Shown here: positions 50,701 to 63,914 of the stretch, in pieces | Numbering within the stretch: position 1 is the first letter of the stretch | How the letters are laid out: every line of letters begins with the position of its first letter | Source: Batrachochytrium dendrobatidis JAM81 | Taxonomy: Eukaryota; Chytridiomycota; Chytridiomycetes; Rhizophydiales | DNA: 64,000 nt | Assembly (NCBI RefSeq): GCF_000203795.2 | Contig: NW_006281099.1 | Coordinates: 3,932,532-3,996,531, forward strand | Direction of reading: 5' to 3' | The notes under the pieces: model-generated | What the model was told of the DNA's origin: nothing | The model's database searches: none | Seen by the model: only the letters and a program-made list of their open reading frames with translations | Position numbers and translations under genes: made by a program

Positions 50701-53700
50701 GACTGGTCAGACTGTAGCTCTTGGATTGAATCAGATCCTTTGCAGTACGATATGTGTCACACATGAGTCGACCAGACGCAATTTCTCGCTCTGAAAAAGA
50801 CGAATCGCCCGTTCCTCCAGCCCCTGTCTGCATCACGGGCCACACTGTTCGACGAAGTCGACCAATCCGCGACCAGTTTTGAGTTTTATGTATCTTCATT
50901 CGATGAAGCAGCACGTCCAAATCAAAGTCAACAATATTGTGGCCAACAAGTACATCGGGATCAAGCTGATAAATATTGGCAAGAAGATAATTCAGCAACG
51001 ACATTTCGTTTGGCAGCACTACAAGTTTGGTACGCTGTCGATTTGCCATTTCCATAAACTCGACAGGAATTGGAATTTGATTCAGCTGGCGAACCACCGT
51101 TAAACGAACGGCATTGTCATCGGTAGTATCGCCTTCGATATTGACATGGTTGTAAACAAGTGCACTGGCAGAAACAATTTCATTGACTTTTTTTTGATGA
51201 TTCATGTATGTTCTTAGAGATAAGCTCATGACGACAAAAGGGGGTGCTTGCTTGGGAGCATCGGGATCACTGTCACTAAAGACTCTGATGCTTTTTGGGT
51301 CATCCGCGATGAATTCTAATTTACACCAAGAAACCTGTACGCGTGGTATTAGTTGGTATGATGATTAGAAACAGTTCGAGTATTAGTGATCTTACCATGG
51401 GGGTTGAAACTTTGACATTTTTGATGGAAATCCAGCACGGACCCATAAGTTTTCTTTTAAGAATCAGTAGCTCCATTGCACGAGTCCGAGTTCCAAATAC
51501 ACGGCTAAATGTTTTTCCAGAGATATCCGATGGAAGCTCAGGCTCTAAAGTCAAGATAGATATGTTAATATCTCAAACAATAAGCCAGTCAAATAACGAC
51601 AAGTCTAAATCTACCACATAGCAACGTACCAGAAAACGGATATAATACTTTAAGATAATCAGATTCAGATGGTATATTGGGTAATTCAAAGGCATATTTT
51701 CTAGAAACGGAGCGAGAAGAAAATTCGGAAATTTGGTGCTTTTGCCTTATGGTATCAAATTCTTGATATACATCTGCCATTGTAACAGCAGTATCGGTTG
51801 GTATACCCAAATCTAAAATATTTATAGATTGCATTAAATTCAGCGTGATTCTACGTATGTGATACATACTGAACATCAAAAACGCCAATAATTAAACATA
51901 CCGTCAAGTTTGATTGGACGAGGAAGCACAAACAAATTGCGCTGAATGTTCTTGACAACCAGACAGCAACTTACATGGCGTTGAGTCAACGGTTGATATA
52001 CCTAATCCAATTAAAGCAAATGCTAAAATTTAGCGAGGTACTCTTGCCACAGCCAATTGAGCAAATCAAATTTACCTTTCCAAACAAATACACAATTCCG
52101 TGTTTTTCATAGCTATCAAACCAGTACATTTTCAAGGATCCATCCGGTTCTAATATATCGTTTTGACCTATATTAGATTTGATGAATGAACTTTCTTCAT
52201 TTGAAGAAACATTGGTGATCGCCACGGTATCCTTGACGTTCTTCCAATTGACACAACCAGCCATTTCTGTGGATGAAATGACGCTGGGTTGAGATGCAGC
52301 AGTAGCCACAGCGACTTGTTCAAACTTGGGAAGAAAATGTGCAGCAGACTTTGCTGATTTCGAATTGGCTGAGGATTTTTGCAATTTCCGGATCTTTACT
52401 TGTGAGCTTTTCTGGACAGTCTCTGCATCAGTTACCGAGACTGGCTTGGTGGCTAACGGTGCTTGAGTAGATACTTCCATAGCGCTGTCAAGATCTAAAG
52501 TATCCATACTTTGGTTGTTTGTGTAAACACCAACTCTATTTGAAGGCGAATTATTTGCTGAACTTTCATCATTATTCATGATATCAAGCCCGTCTTGAGC
52601 GTATTCTCTATCTCCCACTATTGCGGAGTCAAAAGATTTAGAAGCTACCGTTGATGCTTTTGTCAATAAACTTTCCTTGAGTTGAAATTTAGAAAACAGA
52701 GATCCAGAAAAATTGTCGATGGAAGTATTGGCAGAAAATTCATTAGTCGTTGAATGAACACGGCGACGCTTCTCCTCTTGGGTGGAAACAACATCGTCAA
52801 GACTTTCCAAAATTGAATCAAGCAGTTGAGTAGATTCTTCAAGTGTCTGATCTCCCGTCTAATATCGAATATTGTTGCCCGAATGAGTAAAATCAAACAG
52901 TAAATGAGAATTAGCGTCCCAGTAAAACAGGTCAAGAAAATAAAGCAGTTAGGTTTAGAGAAATTTGAAAACAACTGCACCTTTTGAACAGATTTTTCAC
53001 TGGCCTTGGATTGTTTACTAAGCATGCTAACAATGCTGGCACTTCCAGTTGCTGGATTTACAAGTGATTTTTTATCGCGTTTACGCTTTTCTATTCATTG
53101 AATGATCAACAAATTTATCCAATATTAGATAAGCAAGATGTTGGATTAAAAGCAATACACTATCTTGTTTCATATACGTCGCGATCAATAGCTGCAAGAT
53201 TTACTTATTTTACCTGAGTTACCGCCTTTTCCTGTTGATTTTGTTTTGTTGAATTTGGTATTGATAGCATCACCGTCTTCATCGGTAGAGCTTTGACCAG
53301 ATTGTGGGTTGTCCCAATCTTCAAGGCCACCATTGGCATAGCCTTCGCCATTGTCATCAACAACAAAATCGTCTTCTAATCGAGTGCGCTTGCTTAACGT
53401 ATTGTACTCTTCTTCGGTTACAACATCAAAAATGTCGGCTGTTCCCGCAACCTGCCAAGTTAAGAAAGTATTGAAATCAGTTAATCGATCGGACAAAACC
53501 ATGAATGGAAACGCTTATTTCAAGAGCAAAAAGAGCCAGTTTAAAACCACAGGCTTGAAAGGTATTGTAGTCCATGCATGAAGAGTCAATCAAAATAATG
53601 TGGAGTTGAACAAGATTTCGGCTCTAAGAGTTAGATTGCCGGATTCAATAAAGTTTCAAGATTAGGGTTAGATTGCTTAAACTCTGGTATCAAGCTACCT

Positions 53701-53800
53701 CGTAGTCTCTTAAACTAGTATTTCCAGATTCTCTGAGTTCTTTCAGACGTTGCAAAGTTTGTCTTTTAGAGTAAGCATCAGCAGAGCGGCGAGATGACAT
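47778..53800 (-). CDS. POL1: DNA polymerase alpha catalytic subunit (POLA1/Pol1)
   Basis: Family-B polymerase that, with primase, starts every Okazaki fragment. Start at 53800 ([20 protein letters not shown]). The N-terminal exons carry [20 protein letters not shown] then [10 protein letters not shown], the conserved p180 N-terminal motif. A disordered linker follows (51986-52810). Palm/exonuclease-like blocks are [60 protein letters not shown] followed by [12 protein letters not shown] (motif A), [20 protein letters not shown] (motif B) and [11 protein letters not shown] (motif C, both catalytic Asp present). The C-terminus has two zinc-binding clusters ([30 protein letters not shown]) that bind the B subunit, and ends [13 protein letters not shown]. 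Like other eukaryotic Pol alpha, it lacks exonuclease acidic residues in the places I could inspect. Many short introns. Confidence 0.95.
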
Positions 53801-54007
53801 GGTCTAAATAGCAATTGAATCTTTGATAAATTAAAGAATTTCAACCTTTTGCTGGACATCCAAAATCGGACACTAAACATCCCGTGATGTCACATGTCTA
53901 GTTTCACCTTTCAATTCTCTACAGTTAAAATCCAACACTTGCATTCGTCTTAATCGGCAAATATATGTAAAGTCAATTTTTATTGCTAACCTACCGCAAT
54001 GTTCAAA

Positions 54008-57000
54008 CTAAATGGATTCATCTACTATTCTACTACCTACAAGTCGAGATAATCCATCAATGGGCGAGTCTGCGTGTCTTGGAGTCCGACCCAATCTAGT
54101 TACTCCCGTATCTGTGTGAGGCGTCGCTGCAAAAGACAATACAGGCTGATTGTTCTGAGAGTCTGGCAAAATTCTATGGTTATTTATCAAATAGTTTCCG
54201 TCCGGGCTCAAAGATGAACGAGGTTCGAGCCATTTTCCATCTTCATCCACAGGCTGGTGATCTCTATGCGATTTGCTAGGTGACAGAGTTGTATAGTGGT
54301 CTGGATTCGCAGCTTGAAATTGACCAGAAGTATACGGATCGACTTCAAATTCTTCGCTGGGTTCCAAAACAGATAAACTAAACGACTCGTCTGGCTCTTG
54401 TAATTTAGACGATCTTTGAAATGAAACAGGTCGTTGGTCATGCAACACTCCAAGTATATTAGGAGTAGTTGTAGAGTCTCGAGCACGTTTTTGCATCATT
54501 TCCTTTAACGTATCTACAGCTCGTGTAAGTACCATTCCCGGCTGCATATGGTTATCCAGTTTAAGAATTGCGCGAAATTGGTCAACACGAGTTCCAACTT
54601 CTGAACAAAACACAAACACCTCGTTAATTTTGGATGGAACCCCCGACATGGTTGGAACATTAAACAGATTTTTAAAATGATATGCTGGGTTGGACTCTGC
54701 ATCGCCCATATTCTAAAATGCATTGAAAGTACAAGAAAGTTACATCTATGTAATCAAATATCAGCAACTATACCATCAAACAATTCTTACATTTAATTTC
54801 CCTTGAGAATTGTTGGAATTAGAGTAAACCAATTGACGAATTTCTTCAAGGCAGTATGAATCGCTTCCATATCGATGCTGAATGTTTAATATTTTGTGAA
54901 TCTCTTGACTAAAATACTAGTAGCCCAACACATTCAAATAAGATCGAGTTAGTTGACTAGTTTCATGATCCAAGTCACACAAAACAAAATCTTACCGTCA
55001 AATCATTTGCGCTTGTAGTGTTTTCGCCCCATTTAAGAATCACTGAAAGCAATTCTGGGAGTTTTTTTGGATCTTGAGAGTCATTGGGATCTGTAGTATG
55101 TAGTCGAACAGCTGCGTCCACCTCGCGAATAAACTAGTTTGTTTTAAGCAGTATATTAAAATGCAAACTGATTAAATACTTGAGAATTTTGAAAAGTCTC
55201 ATCAAAAGCAAACCTACAGACTGCATCTGTCCAATAAGGCAAAGTACAACATGTATTCGCTCAATTCCAGAAGGTAGTTGCTCTACTTGACGTATAGATA
55301 GTTTAACACATACATCCTGTAAATTCAAATATCGACAAATGTCGACTTTGCTGTCAGTCCAAGTTCTAGCCACACTAACAACATAAGTTTATAACAATAG
55401 CAAAACACACATTAAGAAGACTGCGGGCTTGATCAGCAGACAATTGCTCAATATGCGCAAGTCTAGACTTTCGAAATAGTTTATCTCGTCGAATCATTTC
55501 TCGCGTCGACTTTTTTTCAGCTAAAATATTTGGGATATAAAGAATAGCTAAATTAGTTTCTTAAAATAGACAATTTAAATACTGATTTCTTACCAGAATT
55601 ATGAGTGGTTTCATCCATCCAACTAAACTTTTTAGTATTCAATACTTGCAGTTTCAAAGTTTCAACTTCGTTATTGGCAGCACTCAAAAGCTTTGTCAAA
55701 TTAGAAATTTGATGCTTCAAATCCTAGACATTTACAATAAATATAAACATTAGAATATTGCATCCAAGTAAAAATGGCTTGTAAAATAGTAAACAACCTC
55801 TGTTTTATCTTTATCGGAATTGTTGAACGTAGTATTCGTATGTCTGTTAGGATTCCAATGATCCGATGAATGCAGAGTAGACTGATCAGGCGGATGATAG
55901 ATGGGTCGAGATGGCATAGGCTGGGCACCTAATGTAGCCTCACCACCAACTTTGAGCATTTTTTCAATTTTGCTTTCATAGCCACGAATCACTTCAAGCA
56001 CAAAATTATCAAGTCCGTCAGCTGGTCCGCCTTTAGCTACGGACTGTAGATAGTGACGACCGTACTTTCGTTGTAAATCTTTCAAGATTTGCGCATCCCG
56101 TTGTTGGATGATTGCGTCGTGTCTTTCCATTTCTTGTATATGAAACTTAAGTGCATCAACTTCCCGAGCACTCTGAGATGCCTGCTTCAGAGTCTTATCC
56201 AGTTGATTGCGTAAAAGTGTATTACTTTCTTTCAAATCATTTAGCTGTGCACAAAGTGTGGTAACAGACTAAAGTAGCAACGTTTGGTGGTAAAGATTTC
56301 AAATTAGCATCAACTTGCTGATACAATAGGCATCATGGACACATTATATCATGTGAATTTACATTTCCAGAATTTGATTCAAACTGTTGGGTAGCCAGCG
56401 TATCAGAAATGCACTTTAAAAGTTCACGCAAATCTTCACCCTGTGCTTTTGTCAAAATTCCAGGAATAGCCAAAGATGTAGATGACACGGTTTCAAGAGA
56501 TCTGGGTAATGGCGGGAGTCCGTGTGCTACCATGTATGAAGACAGATCCACCAAAGAGGCCTGTTTAAATTAATATTAGTATATGAATTATTGTTAGTAA
56601 AACTATCTCCTGGTAAATTTTGATTAAAGATTGATCCAACTACTTTCAATCTCATTAACTATTGCTCCGCTGCTCTGGACGGGATTGGCCGTATTGGTGC
56701 CGTGTGAAGAAATTTGAGAGGTTTGTGATAGAATTCCCTTTTGATGATCCGTGTTTTGGTCAAGCTTGGAATTTGATGGTACAGCACCACCATCCATGTT
56801 TACTACCGATGCAGCCTCTGGGTTTATCTCGCCATCAAAACAAGTCGCACCTTTAGTTGTAGATGCTCGACTATGTCAACAAATAAAAGATTTAAATTAG
56901 CATCAAGTCATGGCTTACATGTAATTACAAAATAAATTAACATTTTCAGATTATTCGAAATCAAGATAAAAGGCATCCTAAACCAAGAAAAAGTCTACCT

Positions 57001-57964
57001 AGTTTGAATTTTCAGATCTTGTGGAGCAGGAGCAGATTGATCCATTTGTTTTGTGACGCTGATACTTTCTGGTAGTATAGAGCGTCTAGAAACCGGGGCA
57101 GACTCACTGCCATTCAACTGGTCATCCAAAACATTAGCAGCCATACTCTGCTGTTTAGATCTCGATAACTGACGATTTGGCTCAATCAGTCGATTAATCA
57201 GTACTCCATTCTGCGTGTTCATCGCATTGGTTTCTTGTGTTAGAAACTCTGTGGCTGCAGATAGAGTATCCATGCCCGACTTTAGTCCTTGATTAGATAC
57301 ATCTGCATTTTGAGAAACTTCCGTTTTTGGTGTAGCAGTGATAGAATTTCTTAAAATGAACGGCTGTATTGGAGAATCACTCTTGCTTGTAACCTATATA
57401 ATAGCAGATTTGTCGTTGGTAAAAATAAAATATATTTGCAAGATATTCAACCCACAGCATGGTACTTTATGGTTACCATATTATTTCCAGGTTCATTAGC
57501 AAGACTGGACCGATTTGGTTTCTGAATAATCTCCAGCTTGTTACCCAAATCGGCATAATCGACGTACTGAGATGCACCGCTTCCATCCAGAAGCTTGCCA
57601 ATGTAATCTGCTGTATCTATAATCATCAAATATGCATTTCAAAAAAATAAAATTAGTATAAAGCCAAGACAAATTAAATGTGTGGATAGTATGCATTCAG
57701 AATCAAATACTGGTTGGTAGGAACCAATAAAGTATTGAATGTATGTAGCTATACAGGACGACTACGACACTTGTTCAGATGCACCAATTTGGCCGATACT
57801 AAACTGGTGCATTGAGCTTGCACACAAGTCTTGAAAAATGGAATATTAATGGAGCAAATCAGATTCTGCTTAATATTACCTGTAATTGAACAAGTGGTGG
57901 TTGCAGTCATATCTACACCATGTCCAGGCGAGGATTGTGATTGTCGGGATTCGTCGCCCTTCAT
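54008..57964 (-). CDS. CEP70: Centrosomal protein CEP70-like
   Basis: Centriole/basal-body protein that binds gamma-tubulin in animals. Start taken at 57964 (MKGDESRQSQ). A disordered Ser-rich leader with DYIGKLLDGSGASQYVDYAD is followed by TKAQGEDLRELLKCISDTLA (about 56430) and a long coiled coil, MKESNTLLRNQLDKTLKQAS then ALKFHIQEMERHDAIIQQRD and AQILKDLQRKYG (about 56060-56235). Helical exons follow (SRLAHIEQLSADQARSLL, KLSIRQVEQLPSGIERIHVV). The C-terminal exon has PAYHFKNLFNVPTMSGVPSK followed by INEVFVFCSEV and FRAILKLDN, which match the [20 protein letters not shown] block of human CEP70. That block is the basis of the name. The tail after it is disordered and longer than I expect in animals. 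About ten introns. Confidence 0.83.
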
Positions 57965-58363
57965 CGTGTTCAAACTCGAATACGAAAGCAAGGCAAAGTT
58001 CCAAATCAACACAATTGCAACCCAACTGTTCATGAATGAACCCTGAGATGCTAAACATTGATCTTTCAAGTATCATCTGTATAGCACTATTTATTCTATA
58101 TTTTAAAAAGGCAGTTTGAAATGATTTACACGAAATATTCGACTAGATCTTGCTGAAAAACACTTGGCTGCTGAACATCAAATCTATCAGGACGACATTG
58201 TCCATTCTTGAATAGTATTTTCCATTCCAAGTCAGCATAAACTGCTTGCAACATTGTAACAAGAATGTTAAACAATCCACGTGATTGGTTATTGAACTGC
58301 CAAAAACTCGTAAATCGTTGCCAGTTTAGTTTGTACAGAAACAGATTGCAGAATCTGCTTGTA
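57965..58363. other. Divergent promoter region between CEP70 and ELL
   Basis: About 400 bp between two start codons pointing apart. It should hold both promoters and 5' leaders. A longer N-terminus for either protein is possible: an open frame runs upstream of the ELL ATG from 58265. No element or RNA gene was seen. Confidence 0.5.
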
Positions 58364-60873
58364 ATGTCACTACGGACAAACGACTTGGATCCCCAGCAAC
58401 GATATACTCTGCTTCCAGACGAAAATAAAAAACAGTCATGTAGCTATCCAGTCATGACGTTTAAATTGAGCAGATCCCTCTTGGAACGACTCCAGCAAGG
58501 GGATTCTCCCTCTGTAGAAATCGACATGACGAACCCAGCCCATTTAGTATGTTATGTTGGCAACATTTGGTTACATATAAAATGATGTGTTATTATGAAA
58601 AGAGCGGCCTTTGGCGGTCATATGGATGTTTTCAAGTGGCCATTATACCCGATTCGATACTGCCATATTTTCAATTGAGTTGGAAGATTATCTTTTATCC
58701 CGTTTAATGCGTGATAGAATATCGATGCAATATATTGCTTCTTGCTCTAGTTTTTATTGAAAATGTGACTGCTATTTCAACAAATAGATGGATATTTTGT
58801 CCTTGTCATATCATTAGACCTAATCAATATGGCTACTGGTCAATCTTGTAGTAGATTATAATTTGACTAGACGAGTATAGTATTATTGCAACTAAATCAA
58901 ATGATGTCGTTTTAATGGATTATATATTATAGACTCTATATATAGATGGTGAGTCTATGGATCTTCAAAGTCACCAGGAAAATCAGATTGTAGATTGCTA
59001 TAAACGATCTCGAGTTGGCACATCTGAAGAATTGCTGTATGTGGGTTCAGTAAAAAAAAAATTGTTTCCAAAACCAGGCGGAAGTGGAGTCAACGAACGA
59101 ATCAAGCATGTGACACAATCTGAAATTAATGCCAAAGTTAGAAACAGGTAGGTTTAAGTTCAAGTGTTTCTATCAATTATATTTCTATTCGTGTAAGCTT
59201 AAAATGGTGTATTTACAATCTCGTGTACAATTGACTTGCTGCAATAATACTACTGTTTAGTGTTGTTGTGTTAGATACAGTTCCACCTAAAGGTATTTAA
59301 AACTATGAATAAATAGTAGCACACTGCAACGTGACTTTACTGCTATATCCAATCTGATCATTGACAGAAATTAACCACATAAATCGGTATTGGTTGTAGC
59401 AATCAAATCGTCCCCCAAATTTTCACAAAACAAGACTATCCGCACAAACCGGCCTCGAAATCTTGCATCCTACAAAGAAGACCCAGGACTTGAACGGAAA
59501 CTCCTACACTTTCTTGCTCCATGCCCCCAGTCTCTTGAAATGATGGTCAAGCGATTCAAGGTTCCGCAGCCCATGATTGTTGGTGTTTTACAAAAAGTAA
59601 GATTTGCTAATCACGACTGTGTTTTGTTAACAAATACTGAAAACAGACTGGCAAATGGAAATCCTAATTTTAACTTTTTGTCTGTAATCAGATTGCCAAA
59701 CAACAACAAGCGGCTACTCACATGTATCAACTTACAAATGAAGCATACCGGAATCTTTCACCTCATGACTGGACACACTATACCCCTGGAGAACGAGAAA
59801 AAGCTTTAAGAAATGCACAGATTGCATTAGACGCTCTTGGCTATCAAAAAGATTCGGCAGAATGGAAGGCTGTAATGGAGGTTCGTCCCAAAACTACTTT
59901 ACCTCCAGTACTAATCCAAAAAGCGATTACTGCTGCGAGAACATCTCCCGACGACATCTCTCTCAATTCTGCACCAGTTCGAACCCAACCGCCTACGACA
60001 TATGATAATGTTGAACTTGTCCACATTCAATATCATAGTGATGGAGAAGCAGAGCAGTCTCCTATTATAGCCACTTCTGCTACTCCTTTAACTTCAGTTT
60101 CTATGCTGTCAGATGCCGAACCTGGCAGTGCTTCTGTAGATCCCAAAACACACAAGCCTTTTCAATCTAAATTAATTAATCCTAGCAAAAAGTTTCCTGT
60201 CAAAAAGTTGAAACTGAAAGCTGGAAGTCGAAACAGTCCTCCGTTGCATATTGCAAATCACTCTCTCAGCGCAATGGACGCCAAACCCCTTCCACAGCGA
60301 TACAGCGATTTGAAATTTGATCGATCTCCCAAAGTTTCTTTGCGATCAGCACCCGAGTCATATACATCAACCGATTCTAAACCTCCACCACCAGCAACTG
60401 ATATTCCTTATGACAACTCGTGGGATATGAGTATGGGCAGCGACAATTTTAGTATTCCAGCTACGCCAGCAGAATTTTCCCACGAGCTAAATGAACGACA
60501 CGAAGCATCATTACAACTGGACATGCGTCACTTATCAGACGATGACACACTGCCACCACCTGATTTTGAAGTAGGACAGATCAACGAAGAACTTCCTATC
60601 AAGATTGAAGATCTATATAATCGTCAATTGGAGCTGTATGATAAAATCAATGAGCATTGTGCACTAACACAAAGGCTAGATCAAATCACACTTCATTTTA
60701 CCGACACGAACAAACTCGAGGCAACAATTCATAGCGTGTTTGAAGAGTTTGGCATTGCATATGTCGAAAGCGATGTGTTTTCTAAAAAGTGCGATGATTT
60801 GTTAAATGAGTACGAACAGACTCAGAATGAGCTCGAGCTGTTTATGCATGGCTCAGCTGAACCGTCTCCGTAA
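58364..60873 (+). CDS. ELL: RNA polymerase II elongation factor ELL-like
   Basis: Elongation factor that suppresses Pol II pausing and joins super/little elongation complexes. Start taken at 58364 (MSLRTNDLDP); an ATG-equivalent extension back to 58265 exists. Exon 1 reads SCSYPVMTFKLSRSLLERLQ. An intron of about 390 nt ends at an AG before TLYIDGESMDLQSHQENQIV. The next exons give SVKKKLFPKPGGSG, then the ELL winged-helix region GLERKLLHFLAPCPQSLEMM then VKRFKVPQPMIVGVLQKIAK and NLSPHDWTHYTPGEREKALR. After a disordered linker the C-terminus is an occludin/ELL domain: IKIEDLYNRQLELYDKINEH then LTQRLDQITLHFTDTNKLEA and CDDLLNEYEQTQNELELFMH. Domain order equals animal ELL. Confidence 0.88.
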
Positions 60874-61028
60874 TAAATCTACTTTTATTGGTGCAGTTGC
60901 ACTTCAACTGGCAGTCCACGTGGCTTGTTCAACCCCAAATTTTCTGAATTTTAATCCGATTTTTGAGGTTGCCGAGAATACGATTATAGTGAGCATCAAT
61001 TAGGATTCCAGGAATTCAAATAGCAAGC

Positions 61029-63914
61029 ATGAAGTATATCTTTGCTCCACCTGCCAACAAGGGTCTTCAGCAACTCAACCATGCCTTGTTTGAATCCAGT
61101 CATACACTTCCTGCTTTGAAAATCCCTGCCCACGCATCTGGAATTGCCATGGAAACACTTCGTAGCCAGTAAGTCTCGTCAGTGTATTCGATGCTGATTG
61201 GCCTGGCATTTACTATCTGGATCAAACTGTATCTAAAGATTATGATCTATCCTACTTGTGCAGCATTCCTATTCAAATACAAACATTTTACCAAAACAGA
61301 TAATAACTCGGTTCAACAACCGCTTGCTTTATAGTATTCTTGTAGCTCCTCGACTTCGCACTATTGTAGATGATCCAACTGACAAAAAATGGAGATTATT
61401 GCTACTTGATCCATCAATGGAAGCATCAGGTAGAGGCTCTATGAACTCATACCATTTTGCACAACTCTCGAATGTAGCTTATTCAAAACTGATCAATATC
61501 AAATGTATGGCTATTCTTGATAGAAATTAATGATCTTCCTAATCCTCTTAAAGAATTTGCGTTGAAGCATGAGGCTAAACTTGTTAAACATACGATCGAG
61601 CTTAAATACGATTATTGGACTTCAGGTAGATTCAAACTACGGTCGTATTCATGTTAATGGAATACCTTTATTCATCTTGCAGTCACTGTCTCTATTTTGC
61701 TTTGGAATAAGAAATAGTTGAATATTTGTTGTGCTTTCCTACTACAAATTGACTTGAATATACATTTCCCATTCAAACACAGCGCTCATCATATGATGCT
61801 CACAAACTATCGTTTTAAACGTGCTGCTTCTCTTTTTTTGGCATAGCCATACATTGTATAATCATCAAGTGTGATACTTGATTCACACATTACAATTCAG
61901 ATATTGGGTTTGACTGTTCTCAAGTCTGTACAAGCTCTTGCTTGTATTCTAAAATCTCAGACATAATCTAGTTTAAAAACAAAGACTGCATGTCTTGGAA
62001 ACGCAACAGTTGTTTTCATGCTAATCACCAGGAAAAAGATCGGTGGATTTTGTCAAGAAATTTACAAGATACTATGCTGTCCAGTAAATTTGGTGATATC
62101 AATTATTCCACAACACTGGCTGTTGACTATGTATCTTGACATCCTTGGTGCTTACATGAATACGACCGCAAAACTCGTTTATATATAAATCATCAGACTA
62201 TATGATGATTTACAGATTCAATATTTAATTTGGTACTGTAGATCAAGTTTTAAGATCGATTTTGCCGGATGAGATGGAAACTCCGGGTGCATTTGAAACT
62301 GTCGGTCACATTGGTAAGAACTTTATACTTTTTATTTAGTTGGCATAAAGCACTAAATGAGTTTATTTTTCCTTTAGCTCATCTTAATCTGAGAGATCGA
62401 TACCAACCATTTAAGCATATCATTGGACAAGTCATTTTAGATGTATGACATTGCATTTTATCATGTGTGCTGCTTTGCTATTATGATTCAATCTGTTGTT
62501 TTATTTACCTTTTGTATCTGTTTTGAATTGCAATTTATAACAGAAATCGTCTCATATCAAAACTGTAGTGAACAAATTAGACAACATTGACCACACCTTT
62601 CGCTTTTTCCAAATGGAAATTCTTGCTGGTATTAATGATATGAATGCCAAACTTGTAGGTCACAATGATGCATAAGATTTAATGCATCGCCACTATGGAT
62701 GCATCATTTTGCTATATTTTTATCAGGTCCATTGTTAATCGAGTTTTTAGAAAGAGGGAGGATGTTTTTTTCATTTTGACTTTTCCAAGGTATATTGGAA
62801 TTCTAGATTACAAGGAGAGCACGATCGAATCATTAAATTGTTTGGTCAGAACGATCTGATATGTGATGTATTTGCTGGAGTTGGTCCATTTGCATTACCG
62901 GCTGCTAAACACAAACGGTGTGTAGTATTTGCCAACGATTTGAATCCTCAATCGTTCAAATATTTGATGGAAAACATCAAACTCAACAAGGTACGCATGA
63001 TTGGTTTTTTATATAAATCTGATTAAATCTGAATTTATTGAGATTTTAACGGATATCTTTTTTGCCTTGATCTACATAATTTGTAAAATAAAGCTTGAAA
63101 CTCGAATACTGCCATTCAACATGGATGGACGCCAATTCATCAAACAGTCGCTAGAGGATCTAAATAATCCAGCGATCTGGAATAAGATTACCAAGCAAAA
63201 ACCGACAAGCAATGACAAGAAGCGTAATAGAAAGGTCGAATCGCCAACAGTTGCTCCTTTGACTGATCAGCCCGCAATAAGTGGTATACGGCACTTTAAG
63301 CACTATGTAATGAATCTACCTGCAACTGCTATCGAGTTTCTAGGTATACTATGCTTGTTTGTGTTTATGATCTCCCGACTGTGTTTAAAAATTGTGTCGG
63401 AAATCTTTATACTATACTGATATAAATGATGCATTTTTTAGATGCGTTTCACGGTCTGTATAGTGGCATGCGTGATGTAATTATGGACTCCGACTTGCCC
63501 ACGATTCACTGCCATTGCTTTTCCAATGCCAAAGACGTCAAGGCAGACGTGATTGAGGTGTGTCATTTTTTCATATCAGCCTTTCAATATTTGACATTTG
63601 AATGGTATGCTCAAGCATAATCACTTGGTCATAACGCTATATTTACTTTTTATATTTTGCCTACTTTATGAATATAGCGGGTAGAACGAGTGATTGGAAT
63701 GCCGCTTGGATCCAATCTGATCATGGTCCATAGTGTTCGAACTGTAGCACCAAATAAGGACATGCTATGTATTTCCTTTCGACTCCCATCTGCCCTTGCA
63801 TTTGCCGAACCCAAAATCCTTGGGAAAAGAAAAGGCTTAGAGACTGAGGAAAACTTGGTTTCTCAATCTGATGTTTCTAAATCTAGTGACAATATACTAG
63901 AGAAAGATACATAG
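61029..63914 (+). CDS. TRM5: tRNA (guanine37-N1)-methyltransferase TRM5
   Basis: Methylates G37 of tRNAs next to the anticodon, preventing frameshifts; acts in cytosol/nucleus and mitochondria. Start at 61029 ([20 protein letters not shown]). Later exons give [40 protein letters not shown] then [29 protein letters not shown] then [20 protein letters not shown], and [20 protein letters not shown]. The SAM-binding core is [20 protein letters not shown] then [20 protein letters not shown], and the target-binding motif is [20 protein letters not shown]. The last exon has [20 protein letters not shown] and [17 protein letters not shown]. All class-I fold motifs are in order. About ten introns, one of which (near 61626-62250) contains element copy B. 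Confidence 0.95.
61640..62168 (+). mobile_element. MITE copy B (full length, about 529 bp) inside a TRM5 intron
   Basis: Near full-length copy in the same orientation as copy A and of almost the same length. The left end is CGGTCGTATTCATGTTAATG after a TA at 61638-61639. The right end is CTTACATGAATACGACCG, followed by CA where TA is expected, so that flank has probably mutated. Interior blocks match copy A in order: GGAATACCTTTATTCATCTT, TTTCCTACTACAAA, GGCATAGCCATACATTGTAT, CAGATATTGG, AATCTAGTTTAAAAA, CTAATCACCA and TCAATTATTC. It sits in one intron of TRM5: the donor is about 14 bp before it and the next exon starts about 80 bp after it. It has no ORF of note. Confidence 0.82.
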
